A program made the translations under genes and the position numbers. A DNA stretch of 64,000 nucleotides from Zygaena filipendulae (lineage: Eukaryota; Arthropoda; Insecta; Lepidoptera; Zygaenidae), in contig OU015651.1 in NCBI GenBank assembly GCA_907165275.2, forward strand, positions 4,858,501 to 4,922,500, given 5' to 3'. Every line of letters begins with the position of its first letter. The first letter of the stretch is position 1. Shown piece by piece: positions 47,413 to 58,720 of this stretch. The notes below the pieces were generated by a model that saw nothing but the letters and a program-made list of their open reading frames with translations, had not been told where the DNA came from and searched no databases.

Positions 47413-47580
47413 CGTAATCGGCACCTTTTTTATAGTAATTTGCACATTTAGAATAAGTAACTTTTAAATTAAAAACAGGTCAACAAAGAGAGCATGGTTG
47501 CTTGGAACTTGACAAGCCCGACATTCGCTGTTTTGACAGTTGACACTGACGTTCAGCGGACTTGCTTGACACTTGTTTTT
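47413..47580 (-). promoter_or_regulatory. Presumed 5' UTR and promoter of the DDX31-like gene
   Basis: The 170 bases upstream of the start codon have no clear TATA box. They contain TTTTGACAGTTGACAC at 47532-47547 followed by TGACGTTCAGCGG. The transcription start cannot be fixed from sequence. Confidence 0.4.
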
Positions 47581-48046
47581 TTTTTTAATTTATTTAACGG
47601 CCATGGATACATGTCTTTTCCAGCATACACTTGACAGCTTCTGGGTTGCCGTGCGAAACATTCTTTTTATATTACTATAGAGACAAAACTGAAAATTGCC
47701 GTTAATATAAATAAGCCATTATAAAAGTAAATAAAAATTTACAAAAAACAATTTGAGTACTCTTCTATAAAAGCTTTAATTCTCATTAATTGTGTTACTA
47801 TTATTTTTTCAGACAAAGTGAATAAAAATGAAATAATATTTATCGCAATGGAAATCTATCATTGTATTTTAACTGTTCACTGTTTTATTTATTATTATTT
47901 TTATAACCGTGGATGGAGGATACCTACTAGACTAGTTGAGCTTAAAACTATCGTGGGGTTCACGTATAGTGTAGATTATTCTCTTTGGTGGGAATCTCAC
48001 TACTTCCTCATTATAATACAAGGGCTTGTTTATACTAGCTTTTCAC
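47581..48046. other. Upstream spacer of the DDX31-like gene
   Basis: AT-rich, no divergent gene recognised. A 96-codon plus-strand ORF here runs into a Helitron-like copy and is not supported. Confidence 0.45.
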
Positions 48047-48270
48047 TAGTTGTCCCCCGCGGTTTCACCCGCGGTAATTTTGGAGTTCCCGCGGGAATTC
48101 CAGGATAAACTATAGGTACCTACTTATAAACCTTCCTCTTGTAATCACTCTATCTATTAAAAAAAACCGCATCAAAATCCATTGCGTATAGTTTTAAAGA
48201 TCTAAGCATAGGTACATACAGCGGGACAGACAGACAGCGGAAAGCGACTTTATTTTATACTATGTAGTGA
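48047..48270 (-). mobile_element. Helitron-like element, family E
   Basis: CTAGTTGTCCCCCGCGGTTT end, then CCTCTTGTAATCACTCTATC, AACCGCATCAAAATCC and GACAGACAGACAGCGG. The body differs from families A-C but the hairpin end is the same. A fragment of a related body lies at 54002. Confidence 0.75.
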
Positions 48271-49678
48271 AGAGCAGACTTGTGTAAAATCGATCCATCT
48301 AAAAATTTAAAACTTTATCATTCTAATTTAAATTTGACCTCTAGATATTTAGTATAAATTAATGGTCATTGAAATCCTGTTATTGTAATTGCTCTGATGG
48401 AAGATACCAATTAAACTAGTTAATTATTTAAATACCTATTTATACCAAAACTTTAGAGTTTATATTTGAATCTAGTTGACTGTTTCAGAGGTTTAAAAAG
48501 ATTATGTGTTTTAGCGACGATGGAAAAGTGGACACGCGCCGCGGATACGATTTTGAGAGCGATCACGTGCCGACACGTGACGTGAAAATTACACTGCTGT
48601 GATGCCTATGCGTGGAATAAATATTTGCAGTTAAGTAATCCCAAAAGTAATGTTTGTAAATTATAAGCCCCATGTATTTTATTGATGGACACGCTAAGGC
48701 AATAATAGTGATGTTGATACTTGATAGTGCACTCATTTACCTATTGGAGCTTTATTTTTGCTTTTAATCTTAATACCTAAATTAGTAAGATACCTACCTA
48801 AACTTAAGTAAGTAAATAGATTTAAGAAAAAAACATATTTATAACATACTATATCCACAAAAAATAGAGAAAATATCTGTAAAAATGATCATATGAGATC
48901 AACGTGATAAAGATTTTATAGTTAAAGAGGATAGTGTCTTTTTTTTTGTCAACTGCGAAATAGACATTTCAAAACACGCAACACTAGTTTCGTTTGCTGT
49001 TGCACCCGCTTCAATAAAGGTCTACCCACACATCGACGGTGAGATTGCCAAATCCATTATGTGCATTTTTTCGAAATTTTTTTTTGGAGATTTCGCTTTA
49101 AAATTAAATTCCACGTCTGATGCAAAAACCCGTAGATATACCTAAATTCAACTTGGATCAGGATTTCAAAATACACTTTTGGGATTTTACCTTAAAACTG
49201 AATTACACATATTGTGTGTATCACACATAATGAATTTTCGTTGTCTTAGAAATTCAAATAAATTGATAACCGCCGCTGCACACGTGTGAATTTAGTATGG
49301 AGTGACAGTCATTATGTGTTTAGTAAAAGCAAAACTAATACCCATAATATGTGCACAAAAAGTACGAAATAAAAATAATCTTAATTTGCAATAAATGAAT
49401 CTTCATTTATGGGAAAAAAAACCTATTTCTTGACGTATTTCTTGATCTCTTGCAACGTGATCCGTCAAGAAATCCGTGCAGTATAAAAGAATAAGCTCAC
49501 AAGATATGTTTATTGTGTAGGTAGGCTGCAGATATTGTGTGGTGAGAGGGTTTGAGGGCAAGGCAGGGCACGGCCGAGGTGTGAGGGCGCGACGTGATTG
49601 CGCGCGCCCGACCGGCACGCCCGGCGACCCTCGCCCGCTCGGCGCTCACATGAGAGCCGTTCGTTCTTTATAAAAACA
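48271..49678. other. Intergenic, no gene seen
   Basis: AT-rich, then a GC-rich patch at 49,540-49,660 (GGCACGGCCGAGGTGTGAGG and similar) with overlapping short ORFs lacking domains. Confidence 0.4.
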
Positions 49679-49887
49679 CTAGCTGTCCCGCGCGGTTTCA
49701 CCGGCGATAATTTCGGAGTTCCCGTGGGAATTCCGAATTACAATAGGTATAGTCTATGTTACCCAGGGATAATGTAGCTTTCTAATGGTGAAAGAATTTT
49801 TGAAATCGGTTCAGTTGAATTAAAGCGTAACAAACAAATAAACAAACAAAAAATCTAATCTTTCCTCTTTGTAATATTAGAATAGAT
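49679..49887 (-). mobile_element. Helitron-like element, family C
   Basis: CTAGCTGTCCCGCGCGGTTT, CAGGGATAATGTAGCTTTCT, AATCGGTTCAG, and TTTGTAATATTAGAATAGAT. Close to 43568. Confidence 0.78.
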
Positions 49888-49982
49888 AATGATCTATTAC
49901 TCTTGTTTGTGTATGTGTAACTTAATATTTCTATAGTGACTAGACTTACCTATTCTTTAACTTGTATAACACATCCTACCTC

Positions 49983-50150
49983 TTCACGTTTTCACTCGTG
50001 TTGGTTTTGGAGTTTCCGCAGGAGTTCTGAGATAAAAAGTACCCTAGGTCCTTTGTTGCACTTATGTCAACATTTCATGATGATCAGTTGAATAATTAAG
50101 GAGTGAAAGCGTTACAAACTCACATTCACATTTGTAATATTAGTCAGGAA
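49983..50150 (-). mobile_element. Helitron-like element, family A, worn
   Basis: CACGTTTTCACTCGTGTTGG, CTGAGATAAAAAGTACCCTA, ATTTCATGATGATCAGTTGA, and TTTGTAATATTAGTCAGGA. Confidence 0.65.
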
Positions 50151-50172
50151 TCATGGATTTAAGTAGGTATAA

Positions 50173-50278
50173 GGTCAATTAACATTAATTTACTGAACGT
50201 CTCTGATTGCGGCAGTTTTGTTTTAAAAATCTATACTTAACTAAGTAATCATTAAAGTCAACTCTGAGTGCGGCCGTA
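50173..50278. mobile_element. One arm of the GCCGCACTCAGAGTCG foldback MITE
   Basis: AATTAACATTAATTT, then GCGGCAGTTTTGTTTTAAA, ACTTAACTAAGTAATCATT and CTCTGAGTGCGGCC. Nearly identical to the right arm of 18451-18664; the left arm is missing. Confidence 0.72.
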
Positions 50279-50292
50279 AGTCTTTCGTCAAA

Positions 50293-50484
50293 TCCTACTA
50301 ATATTATAAACGCGAAAGTTTATAAGTACCTATGTATGGATACGCAAAATCTACTGGATGGATTGAAATGAAACTTTACAATAATATAGCTTATACATCA
50401 GATTAACACATAGGGTACTTTTTATCCCGGAATTCCTGCGGGAACTCTGAAATTAACGCGGGTGAAACCGCAGGGCACAACTAG
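50293..50484 (+). mobile_element. Helitron-like element, family A, close twin of 287-491
   Basis: Shares TCCTACTAATATTATAAACG, the unusual body ACAATAATATAGCTTATACA, AGATTAACACATAGGGTAC, and a CACAACTAG end with the copy at 287. It has an internal deletion of about 20 bases around 50341. Confidence 0.82.
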
Positions 50485-50623
50485 TATGATTGATAAAATA
50501 GCTGGTATTGCTAGTATGTAAAATATCAAGATATTGTCCCTTGGGAGAAATAACATTATCTAAATCTCTATCTGGTATAGTAAGTAACGAACAAATCATC
50601 TGCCAGTTTGACTACGCTACGTT

Positions 50624-51430
50624 ATAGTTGTCTCCCGCGATTTCATCCGTGGTAATTTCGGAGTTCCCGTGGGAATTCCGGGAAAAAGTACTCTACGTCC
50701 TTCTTTGTACCCAGCTGACAGTAGTTTACGGTGATTAGCTGTTCCCCGCTTTAATTCCGGAGTTCCCGCGGGAATTTCGGGATAAAAACTATCCTATATC
50801 TTTTAAGTTGGACTATATTATAAATGGTTACAAAATTTTATCAAAATCCGTTCAGTAGTATCGGAGTCCATCGCGGACAAACAACGTGACACGTGATTTA
50901 TTTATATTATAAGACTAGCTATCCCCCGCGATTTCATCCGCGGTAATTTCGAAGTTCCCGCTTTCGGGACAAAAGTACTCTATGTCCTTCTTTGTACTCG
51001 AGACAATAGTTTACGGTGATTAGCTGTTCCCCGCATTATTCCGGAGTTCCCGCGGGAATTCCGGGATAAAAACTATCCTATCTTTTAAGTTGGACCATAT
51101 TATAAACGGTTGCAAAATTTTATCAAAATCCGTTCAGTAGTTTCGGCGTCCATCGCGGACAAACAACGTGACACGTGATTTATATATATTAGATAGACTA
51201 GCTGTCCCCCGCGATTTCATCCGCGGTAATTTCGGAGTTCCCGCGGAGGTTGCGGGAAAAAAGTACTCTATGTCCTTCAGTTCCCGAGGGAATTTCTGGA
51301 TAAAAACTATCCTATCTTTTAAGTTGGACCATTTTATGAATGGTTACAAAATTTTATCAAAATCCGTTGAGTAGTTTCGGAGTCCATCGCGGACAAACAA
51401 CGTGACACGTGATTTATATATATTAGATAT
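50624..51430 (-). mobile_element. Tandem Helitron-like array, three units (family D)
   Basis: Three units begin (left ends) near 50624, 50915 and 51198, each with TCCCCCGCGATTTCATCCG-type hairpin DNA. Each has AAGTACTCTATGTCCTTC, in two of three an inner AGCTGTTCCCCG end, ACTATCCTATCTTTTAAGTT, ATCCGTTCAGTAGTTTCGG, and GCGGACAAACAACGTGACAC, then GTGATTTATATATATTAGA. Unit length is about 230-290 bases. The inner second hairpin end shows that the unit is itself a fusion of two elements. Confidence 0.8.
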
Positions 51431-51453
51431 ACACACTTAGGTTACTACCATAG

Positions 51454-51891
51454 GAAACTGTTGCAGACACTCTTGAAGAATTATGAATTAGTTATAATCC
51501 TATAGACAAATTAAAAGGTATTGGATCTATGAAGAATTTGAGAGAAATCTACAAATGTCCAACAATTTGATCAAAGAATGGGGAGAATTTAATAAGCTCC
51601 AGGTAAAAGAGTTAAACGCGCTGACCAGCATTATAAAATTGAAATTTACATGTATTTGAGTGTTATAGAATTATTTGCATTGACTTTTATTAACACCTTA
51701 CATTTCTGTGAGGTGTAATGTCTATTGTTACTAGGAATGTCCAGCACTACGAGATTTGATTATGGTGGGAAATCCAAGATGCGACAATCTACCCGATGTA
51801 GAGACGTGGCGCACTCAAGCCTCTAATCGATTGCAACAAACAACGAATAGACAAACTTGACGGATGGGCGGTGTTAACATTCAATAAATAA
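51454..51891 (+). pseudogene. Axonemal dynein light chain 1 (DNAL1-like) gene fragment, two exons with intron
   Basis: Exon-like 51454-51602 reads ETVADTLEEL*ISYNPIDKL, KGIGSMKNLREIY, then after a 2-base insertion MSNNLIKEWGEFNKLQ and GTAAAAG. A 132-base intron ends TTGTTACTAG. Exon-like 51735-51891 reads ECPALRDLIMVGNPRCDNL, PDVETWRTQASNRL and, after a 1-base shift, RIDKLDGWAV before TAA. These match, in order, the leucine-rich repeats and C-terminal KLxxLDGxxV of dynein light chain 1. There is one stop (TGA in place of the Trp codon) and two frameshifts. Roughly the last 90 residues are represented; the 5' part is missing. The intron shows it is not a retrocopy. Helitron-like DNA abuts on both sides. 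Confidence 0.85.
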
Positions 51892-51896
51892 ATAAA

Positions 51897-52090
51897 GTTC
51901 CCGCGGTTTCACCCGCAATAATTTCAGAGATCCCGCACGAATTCCGGTATAAAATTTCTCTATTTCCTTCTCTGTATACCCCTGATAACGTGTATGCAAA
52001 ATTTGATGATAATTGGTAAAGCCGATAAAGCGTGAAAGCGTAACAGACAGACAGACAGAGTTACTCTCGCATTTATGATAGTAGGTAGGT
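51897..52090 (-). mobile_element. Helitron-like element, family A, lacking CTAG
   Basis: TTCCCGCGGTTTCACCCGC directly after the pseudogene stop, TCTGTATACCCCTGATAACG, then (CAGA)n, TCGCATTTATGATAGTAGG. The terminal CTAG has been lost at the junction. Confidence 0.72.
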
Positions 52091-54001
52091 ACACTGTAAA
52101 CAATAAAATATATTTTAACATTTAATTTTTTGTTATTTTTTTTGTTATTAATAGTTTTCTTTAAATCAATATATTACACAAGTTTGATGATTTGCGAAAC
52201 ACTTGCGAGCTTAACCTTGGCCTTGGCCTGTAATGAACTGAATCTGATGACTACCTACGTGATCTTAATACCTACTTAATATTTGTTATTAGTTTAGTAA
52301 CATAAAGTCGCTTAAGTTCTAACACCACGGAAGTTAAAATATGCAACTTTTCAAGAGAACAAAAATAAGTGTTTCATTTTGCATTAAACAACTGTTTACA
52401 GTTATAGGTTTATTCAATTTCATCTCAATCAGATACCAGCGAGTATATATAGTCATGAACCAATAAAACTATGGTCCATGATATAGTAGAAAATAGTTCG
52501 CAAGATTTGATGAAATGTGCGAACAACTTTGCAAGTTAAAATAAACCTTTATAATTCATGCAGACACATTTAATTTTAACAAAATGACTTGCTTGCCCCT
52601 GTCGAATGACATACGGAACGTATTTTGTTAAAAATTTGACTTCCGTGGTGTAAAAACTCAAGCGACAAGCATTTTTTCTTCCTTATATAAAAACAATAAT
52701 TTTACTATCCTTATAAATCATTACACAATTTTTGAATCAAAATAAGTCAATTATATAGTACCTACCCGCCTCATGTCGTGTGGCATCTTTGTCTAGTGAG
52801 TTAATACTTCAATTTAGAGTAGTGATTGCGTGACACATTCCGTAATAATCTGTAACAATGGTTGATAGAGGACCACTTGTTAAGGCTACACCGATAGCCG
52901 AAACATAAATAATAATAACACCGCTGCATCGCCTCGCAGCTTGACATTTATGACAGATTATAGACTCTGACAGCACGCTATCGTCCCTCACGCTATCTAT
53001 CTATTAGGTATTAATTGACCCGATTGGAACATGGTCACTCTAATAATAATAATATCATTCAGTACAAATCAGCTATATAATAATATGTACCTACTTATAA
53101 AAAGTATTTTTCTTTAAACAAGCTTAGGTTTATGTGTAATAAAAGGATCTCATGAGAACAAATGAAAGAGCCCAAACACGAATATCTTTGAAAAGAAAAA
53201 GAAAACATCCCTACATCCCGGCTCTATCGTCAGATGAGTTTGATGGTAGGTACCATAATATTGCGTTATAACTAAACTTACGTAACTATACTTAAATTTC
53301 ATCTCAATCGGATACCGGAGCGAGTAGGTAGATATATATAGAAGAAAATAATTTGCGAGATTTGATGAATGTGCGAACATCTTTATTTGGCAGTTAAAAT
53401 AAACCTTTAAAAAATATAATCACTAAATAGGTAGGTAGTTACGTGGTTTAAAAAAAAACCAAATGAAAAATACTTATATATATTTTTTAAATATTATTAT
53501 CAGTTCTTTCCCGGATACGTAGGTAGGTATCGACTTTTTGATTCGTCATACAGCTCTAATGTGACTTAATAGGCTACTTAATTTGCACCAAAGGAAATGC
53601 GTATTAGTGGGGGGTCGCTTTATATAGCGGAAGATTCCCCTGCCATAGAAAACCGAATGGCCTCGCTATTGTGTTTCCACTAATAAAATTTAATGATGTA
53701 AACGGATAGCGGGAATTTATCTAACAGAAGTGCTCAGTGAGACGGGCATTGGGGAGAAAACAATTAAAAATATCATTTGCAGTGCAAATTAAGTTATTCT
53801 ATTCATGTCATTCGATATATTTGAAAGTAGGTAGGTACGAGTTAAAACGGTAAAAAGGATTTGCTATTAAAGAGTAGTTTAAATAACATTAGGTACTAAA
53901 ATGTAGGTATGTAGTTACCTACTACATATTTTAAGATAAATGAATAAACGTGAAGCAAAAACACAATTATTTAATAAAAACCTTTTCAAATCATATGTGT
54001 A
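52091..54001. other. Intergenic, no gene seen
   Basis: AT-rich. A related pair of segments, about 52,420-52,560 and 53,290-53,400 (ATTTCATCTCAATC, GATACC, GCGAGATTTGATGAA, TGCGAACA), suggests one more dispersed repeat. Confidence 0.4.
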
Positions 54002-54120
54002 TACCTATAAACCTTCCTTATAAAATATCCTCTATCTACTGGTGAAAACCGCATGAAAATCCGGTCAGTAGTCTTTGAGTTAATCGCGAACAGACAGACA
54101 GACAGACGCGGCGAAGGACT
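54002..54120 (-). mobile_element. Helitron-like internal fragment, family E
   Basis: ACCTATAAACCTTCCTTATA, CTCTATCTACTGGTGAAAAC, CGCATGAAAATCCGGTCAG, and (CAGA)n. Neither end is preserved. Confidence 0.6.
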
Positions 54121-54861
54121 TTCTACATGCAAGAATGATTTAGGTAGTTACTGAAGCTACAAACCTGAAAATTGGACAGTACCTATACCAACTTTACTGT
54201 TCGACACTTACAATTATTAAATAATTAATACCTAAATGTGATATATATTGAAAAGAAAATATTAAAAAACTAATTAATGGAGATGGTGCAAAATGAATTA
54301 CTAAGGCATTGCACCATATACATATACTTAACACAATTTTAATAGGATAAATGATCATAATTGTATCATTTTAGGAATTTTCGTAGACGTAGTTGGTTTT
54401 ATCTATTCGTCGGTTCATATGTTTGAAGGCGCATCATGCAAAAAATACAAAACGTATTCAAATGAAATATTATATAGGTAAGTAGGACATACATACCTAA
54501 TGATAGTTTATTTCCCGGGTCGTATTATATTCTCTGTGCCCGGGTCAACACTCAACATAGGTACAAGCTATTTTTATTTCAGCATATCAAGAAGAAGAAA
54601 GATCAACAAGAAGTAGATTCGCATTCGATTAGTGAACACCCGGATATAGTTTATACCTAATCAAATTCAACATCAAATTTATACTTTACCCAATATACCT
54701 ACCTACTTTATACTTTAAACCTATATAACTTACTCGGTGTTTTTGTTAGGTAAATGCCGTTAATATGTGCGCTTGCCTCTCACCACTGTAGGTACCTACT
54801 GTGGGTCTGTGGCCCATCATTATTTTAATATTAACCCTACAATCGACCTAATTTTATAATA
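54121..54861. other. Intergenic, no gene seen
   Basis: AT-rich with TACC words. Nothing recognised. Confidence 0.4.
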
Positions 54862-55188
54862 GGCTAGTTTCCTGGGTAAAAAAATCAAAATTCTATTTAG
54901 TCCGTCAGTTAGATAATAAAAAATAAAAGACACGTATTTTTTGCTTTTTTAAAATAGATAATGGAAATATGCATAGATAAAGCGCATTAAAGTTTAGGGT
55001 GGGGGACTCGTGATGTCACAGCTCGCTATAACGTGCGAACAAACTGTAGCGAGGCGTGACGTCATGTGAAATTTCGACTTGATATATCTCCGTTATTTTT
55101 TGGTTAGATAAAAAATAAAAAAATACGTGTCCAATATTTTTTAATAATCTACAAAACGGACTAAAAAATAAAATTTAGGAAACTAGCC
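54862..55188 (-). mobile_element. MITE of the TGACGTCA family with extended perfect ends
   Basis: AATAGGCTAGTTTCCT at the left edge is exactly inverted at the right (AGGAAACTAGCCTATT). Inside are TTTAGTCCGTCAGTTAG and ACGGACTAAAAAATAAA. CRE-like sites are GTGATGTCAC (worn) and TGACGTCA (near 55059). TA flanks both sides. Confidence 0.83.
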
Positions 55189-56223
55189 TATTGCCGTTTT
55201 TTTATTACGTACAAGAACGCTTTGTAGATACTCGTACCTATAGCCGGCGGCGAGGGTACCTACTGCAGGCTACGCTGTGACATCTGTCCTCCATGTGTTA
55301 TGAACTATAAAATTCAATTTCCCCAATCGGCTAGCTCGGCACATTTATTATTCATAGATCGGTACGTACTTACATTAGATCATTGAGTGATGCGGACATC
55401 TTCTTTGATATAGATAATAAATATATCATGATATTTATTTACCATATTTGTTTCTTGATTTTCGACAAAGGTTTTATACAACATACAACCTAAGTTATAT
55501 TGATTTGTATTTATGCCACTCTTCGTTATTTCTGGTGATAAAGGTAATTTTGGAGTTCATTAACGCGGCGGACAGAGCTCTAAAGCTTCTTCAAGATATA
55601 GATACATGGACAAACTACAATTTTAGGATAAGATTTACTCTATATGACTCAAGTAACGTCAAACACAATATTATAGATTTATATTTGTATCATAGTTTAT
55701 TAATATCCTGGTAAACACTCTATTAAAAAACAAATATAATCGAGTCAAATCGAAGTGCTTTCCTTAGCTAGCCAATAAATCAATCTATGTCATTGGTAAT
55801 GCACAATCCATTTGCTCGCATGTAACCTAATTGCTGTAAGCGCCGCCCAAAGGCCACATTAGGCTAACGCATGGCGCTCCGCCCGCCCCCACCTCTGCCG
55901 ACCCTCCCCTAGCCCTTACGGCGGCGTTACGAACTAAAGTCGGCTAAACACAACCCACTCGGGTGTAATGGTTGATTTTCTAGCTCAAGAGATGTGGCCG
56001 CGGCAAACGGTCGCGCTTACACCACTCAAAGGCGTAGAAAGTGGCTTAAGTGCTCTCTCTATTATGTCAAGGCGGTTCGTGAAAAGGATAATTTTCAAGT
56101 CTCTAGTCGCTTTTCCTCGTTGTCATTGTATGGCATTGGTGAGGTGGTAACTTATTTATGTAGATTTTTCGTCTGAGATCTTAATAGATTTACATTTCAA
56201 TAATATAAAATACATTATCTATC
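55189..56223. other. Intergenic, no gene seen
   Basis: GC-rich patch at 55,840-55,940 (CCGCCCGCCCCCACC). ORFs of 60-88 codons here have no recognised domain. Confidence 0.4.
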
Positions 56224-56383
56224 AAAACTAATATTATAAAGGAGAAAGATTTTTGTTTGTTTGTTTGTTACGATTTAACTCAAAAACTACTGGACTGATT
56301 TCAAAAATTTGAATGCTACATTACCTATCCCTGACTCCTGAGTAATATAGACTATATTGTAACCCGGTACTCCCGCGGGAAAC
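56224..56383 (+). mobile_element. Helitron-like element, family C, 3'-truncated
   Basis: AAAACTAATATTATAAAGGA, (GTTT)n, ACTCAAAAACTACTGGACTG, ends near CCCGCGGGAAACC without the hairpin. Confidence 0.65.
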
Positions 56384-56429
56384 CAATGATTAAAACTCAC
56401 ACCATTCAATATTTTTTGGTACATTATAA

Positions 56430-56550
56430 TCCTACTAATATTATAAATGTGAAAGTGTGGATGTTTGGATGTTTGAATGTTTGTTACTCAATCACGCAAA
56501 GACATCTGAACGGATTTGGATGAAATTTGGCATGCACGTTGTCAGGGGTA
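56430..56550 (+). mobile_element. Helitron-like element, family A, 3'-truncated
   Basis: TCCTACTAATATTATAAATG, GTGGATGTTTGGATG, ATCTGAACGGATTTGGATGA, TTGTCAGGGGTA, then cut off. Confidence 0.75.
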
Positions 56551-58489
56551 GGGGTAACAATTTATTTAAATATCCTTGTTAATAAACACAGAAAACGTAC
56601 CTAGGTGTTATTTTCTTTTAAATAGCTAAGTTAAATATTTATTTGACGCATCTACCTACTAGACATACAAAAATATTTTCAGCTTAGGTGACAGGTATAG
56701 TACTTATACCTACTGCTTAATAATAATAATAAACAAGCAATGTTCACACTAGCCTAGCGTTAAGTCACAAGCTAAGTGATATAATATATTTTTAAGTTGG
56801 GTAACCTATTGTCGTCGCGAGCGGCGAGGGTCGCGAAATAAAGCTTTTCTAACAAACAATAGTTCCGGTCCTTTGTCGGGCTCCGAGTAGAGTAAACATT
56901 AGTAGTTGAGGGCATTGTGAGAGGCCGCCCGACCTCCGCCGCGGACGGATTCCGCTCTAAGAGGTTACGCGCACATAACTCCCACTTAACCCTCATTATC
57001 TTTTGTTTATTTGATATATTTCGTCCTTGGAATAGAACTGCACAATGAATGTGCACTCGGTTAAATATGTGAGTGTTTAGAATAACCAACATTACCGTGA
57101 CCACAAATCGCACAGGCACGTGCCGTAACTTATTTATTTAGTTATATTCACAAAATGAGAAGCTCTGTATCATATGAGATCACAGAGTATTAAGAGCTAT
57201 TTTTTTCTTGACTGTATATAGGATAAGTCCACCCAATAAAATAAGGATATGATTTACAAAACATTTTTTAAAATCCAAAATTTTTATCTTTAGACTTCGT
57301 TGGCTATATTATGATTTAAATGAGATAGGTATAGGTACATTATGTAGATATAATGTCATTACTAGGGCGTTCTATGACTATAACGTTTCTTGAAGATTCC
57401 ATAGTTTAAAAGTTCATCTAAACCAATTTTCCACGTTGGTTACGACACAGATAATATAATACTATAAACTTTGCTATAAACTATATCTACTATACTATAA
57501 ACTATAGTCATATCTAACTATTAGCTATTAACACCTACTTACCATAATAGCCGATAAACCAAATTTAGTTTTCATGTTACTCCCCCTCTGCCGCTACTTA
57601 TAATAAGCAATGATCAATGGAGTATAATCCTATTGTGTTGCAGCGAGACAAAAAAACCCCATGTCGGAAATATTTCGCTACGCTTTCGCACTAATACGAG
57701 TATCTGCATTGCATTAGTGTACAACTCATTGTTGTCGCATTTACACGTAAAGGATTACCGCGCGCGAAATGTCGACAGTTGTCGGAGAGACGATGGAAGT
57801 CAGCGCTGAAAATACGCATAATGGCTTATATTTATTTAATTTAAGTCACTGGCAACACACAATGATGGCGTGTTTTCGCCAGAGGCAGCGACGCTGCGAC
57901 CCAGCTCGAGTGGGAGCGCCTCGGGGCAATAAAATTAATGAAGCGTGGAGATGGGACCATTTTACTTGTATTATTCGTCTCCTGCGGCCTGAGACTGGAG
58001 CGAATGTCCATTAGTTCTGTTTTAACATGTTAGCGAGGTTGAAACGTTGTAAATGCGATTTACTTTACAAAGAGGGTGGAAAAGTGGCCGTAGAGATTCG
58101 GTCATGAATTCACGATCGATACTATTGGAAATCGTCTAAAATATTTAAACAGCACTTTGAGGTTGTTTTAAGAGATACAGATACATAAATGTTATCTTTG
58201 GAGCAGGAACTTATCATTAAAATTTTCAACGAAACCGTTGAAAGTATCATGATGAACGTATACCTATAATAGGTATAATACATATATTATTATGGTTCTA
58301 GGTTCATTTGCTCGCTTTTGAGATCTCAAATGCCCTGTTTATTTGTCTACAACATGGACCAATATGGTCTACAATCAAACAGATGAGTACGTATGATGCA
58401 GGTAGATAGGTACCTATCGAACTAAGTACTTACAGGAATCCTTCACGTGCGTACCTATAAGATTTATATACTTAAGGCATCTTAAAACA
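56551..58489. other. Intergenic, possible regulatory islands
   Basis: Repeat-free GC-richer islands at 56,805-57,000 and 57,730-58,020 (CATAATGGC, TTTATTTAATTT, GGGGCAATAAAATTAATGAA). ORFs over them lack domains. The rest is AT-rich, with ACTATA repeats near 57,460-57,530. Confidence 0.35.
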
Positions 58490-58720
58490 AAATGTAGTAA
58501 CCAACCACAAAAAAAAGATTTTAATTATTTTCAGTCTGTCTGTCTGTCTGTTCGCAATAATCTCCGAATCTACTGAACGGATTGACATGCGGTTTTTTAC
58601 AGGTAGATTAAGCTTAGCCTGGAGCTACATATAGCCTTTGTTTTATTAAAATCAGATGTCGGGAAAAAAAGTTGTTATATAAAAACCTTTCACGCGGGTG
58701 AAACCGCGGGGCACAGCTAG
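58490..58720 (+). mobile_element. Helitron-like element, family B
   Basis: (GTCT)n, CTACTGAACGGATTGACATG, AAGCTTAGCCTGGAGCTACA, and ACGCGGGTGAAACCGCGGGG, then CAGCTAGT. The 5' start is unclear. Confidence 0.8.

Noticed and set aside
47818..48108. 96-codon plus-strand ORF
   Set aside because: Its end is antisense Helitron-like sequence and the rest is hydrophobic AT-rich filler.
56772..57119. 115-codon minus-strand ORF
   Set aside because: No domain, no coding-like composition, no splice partner found.
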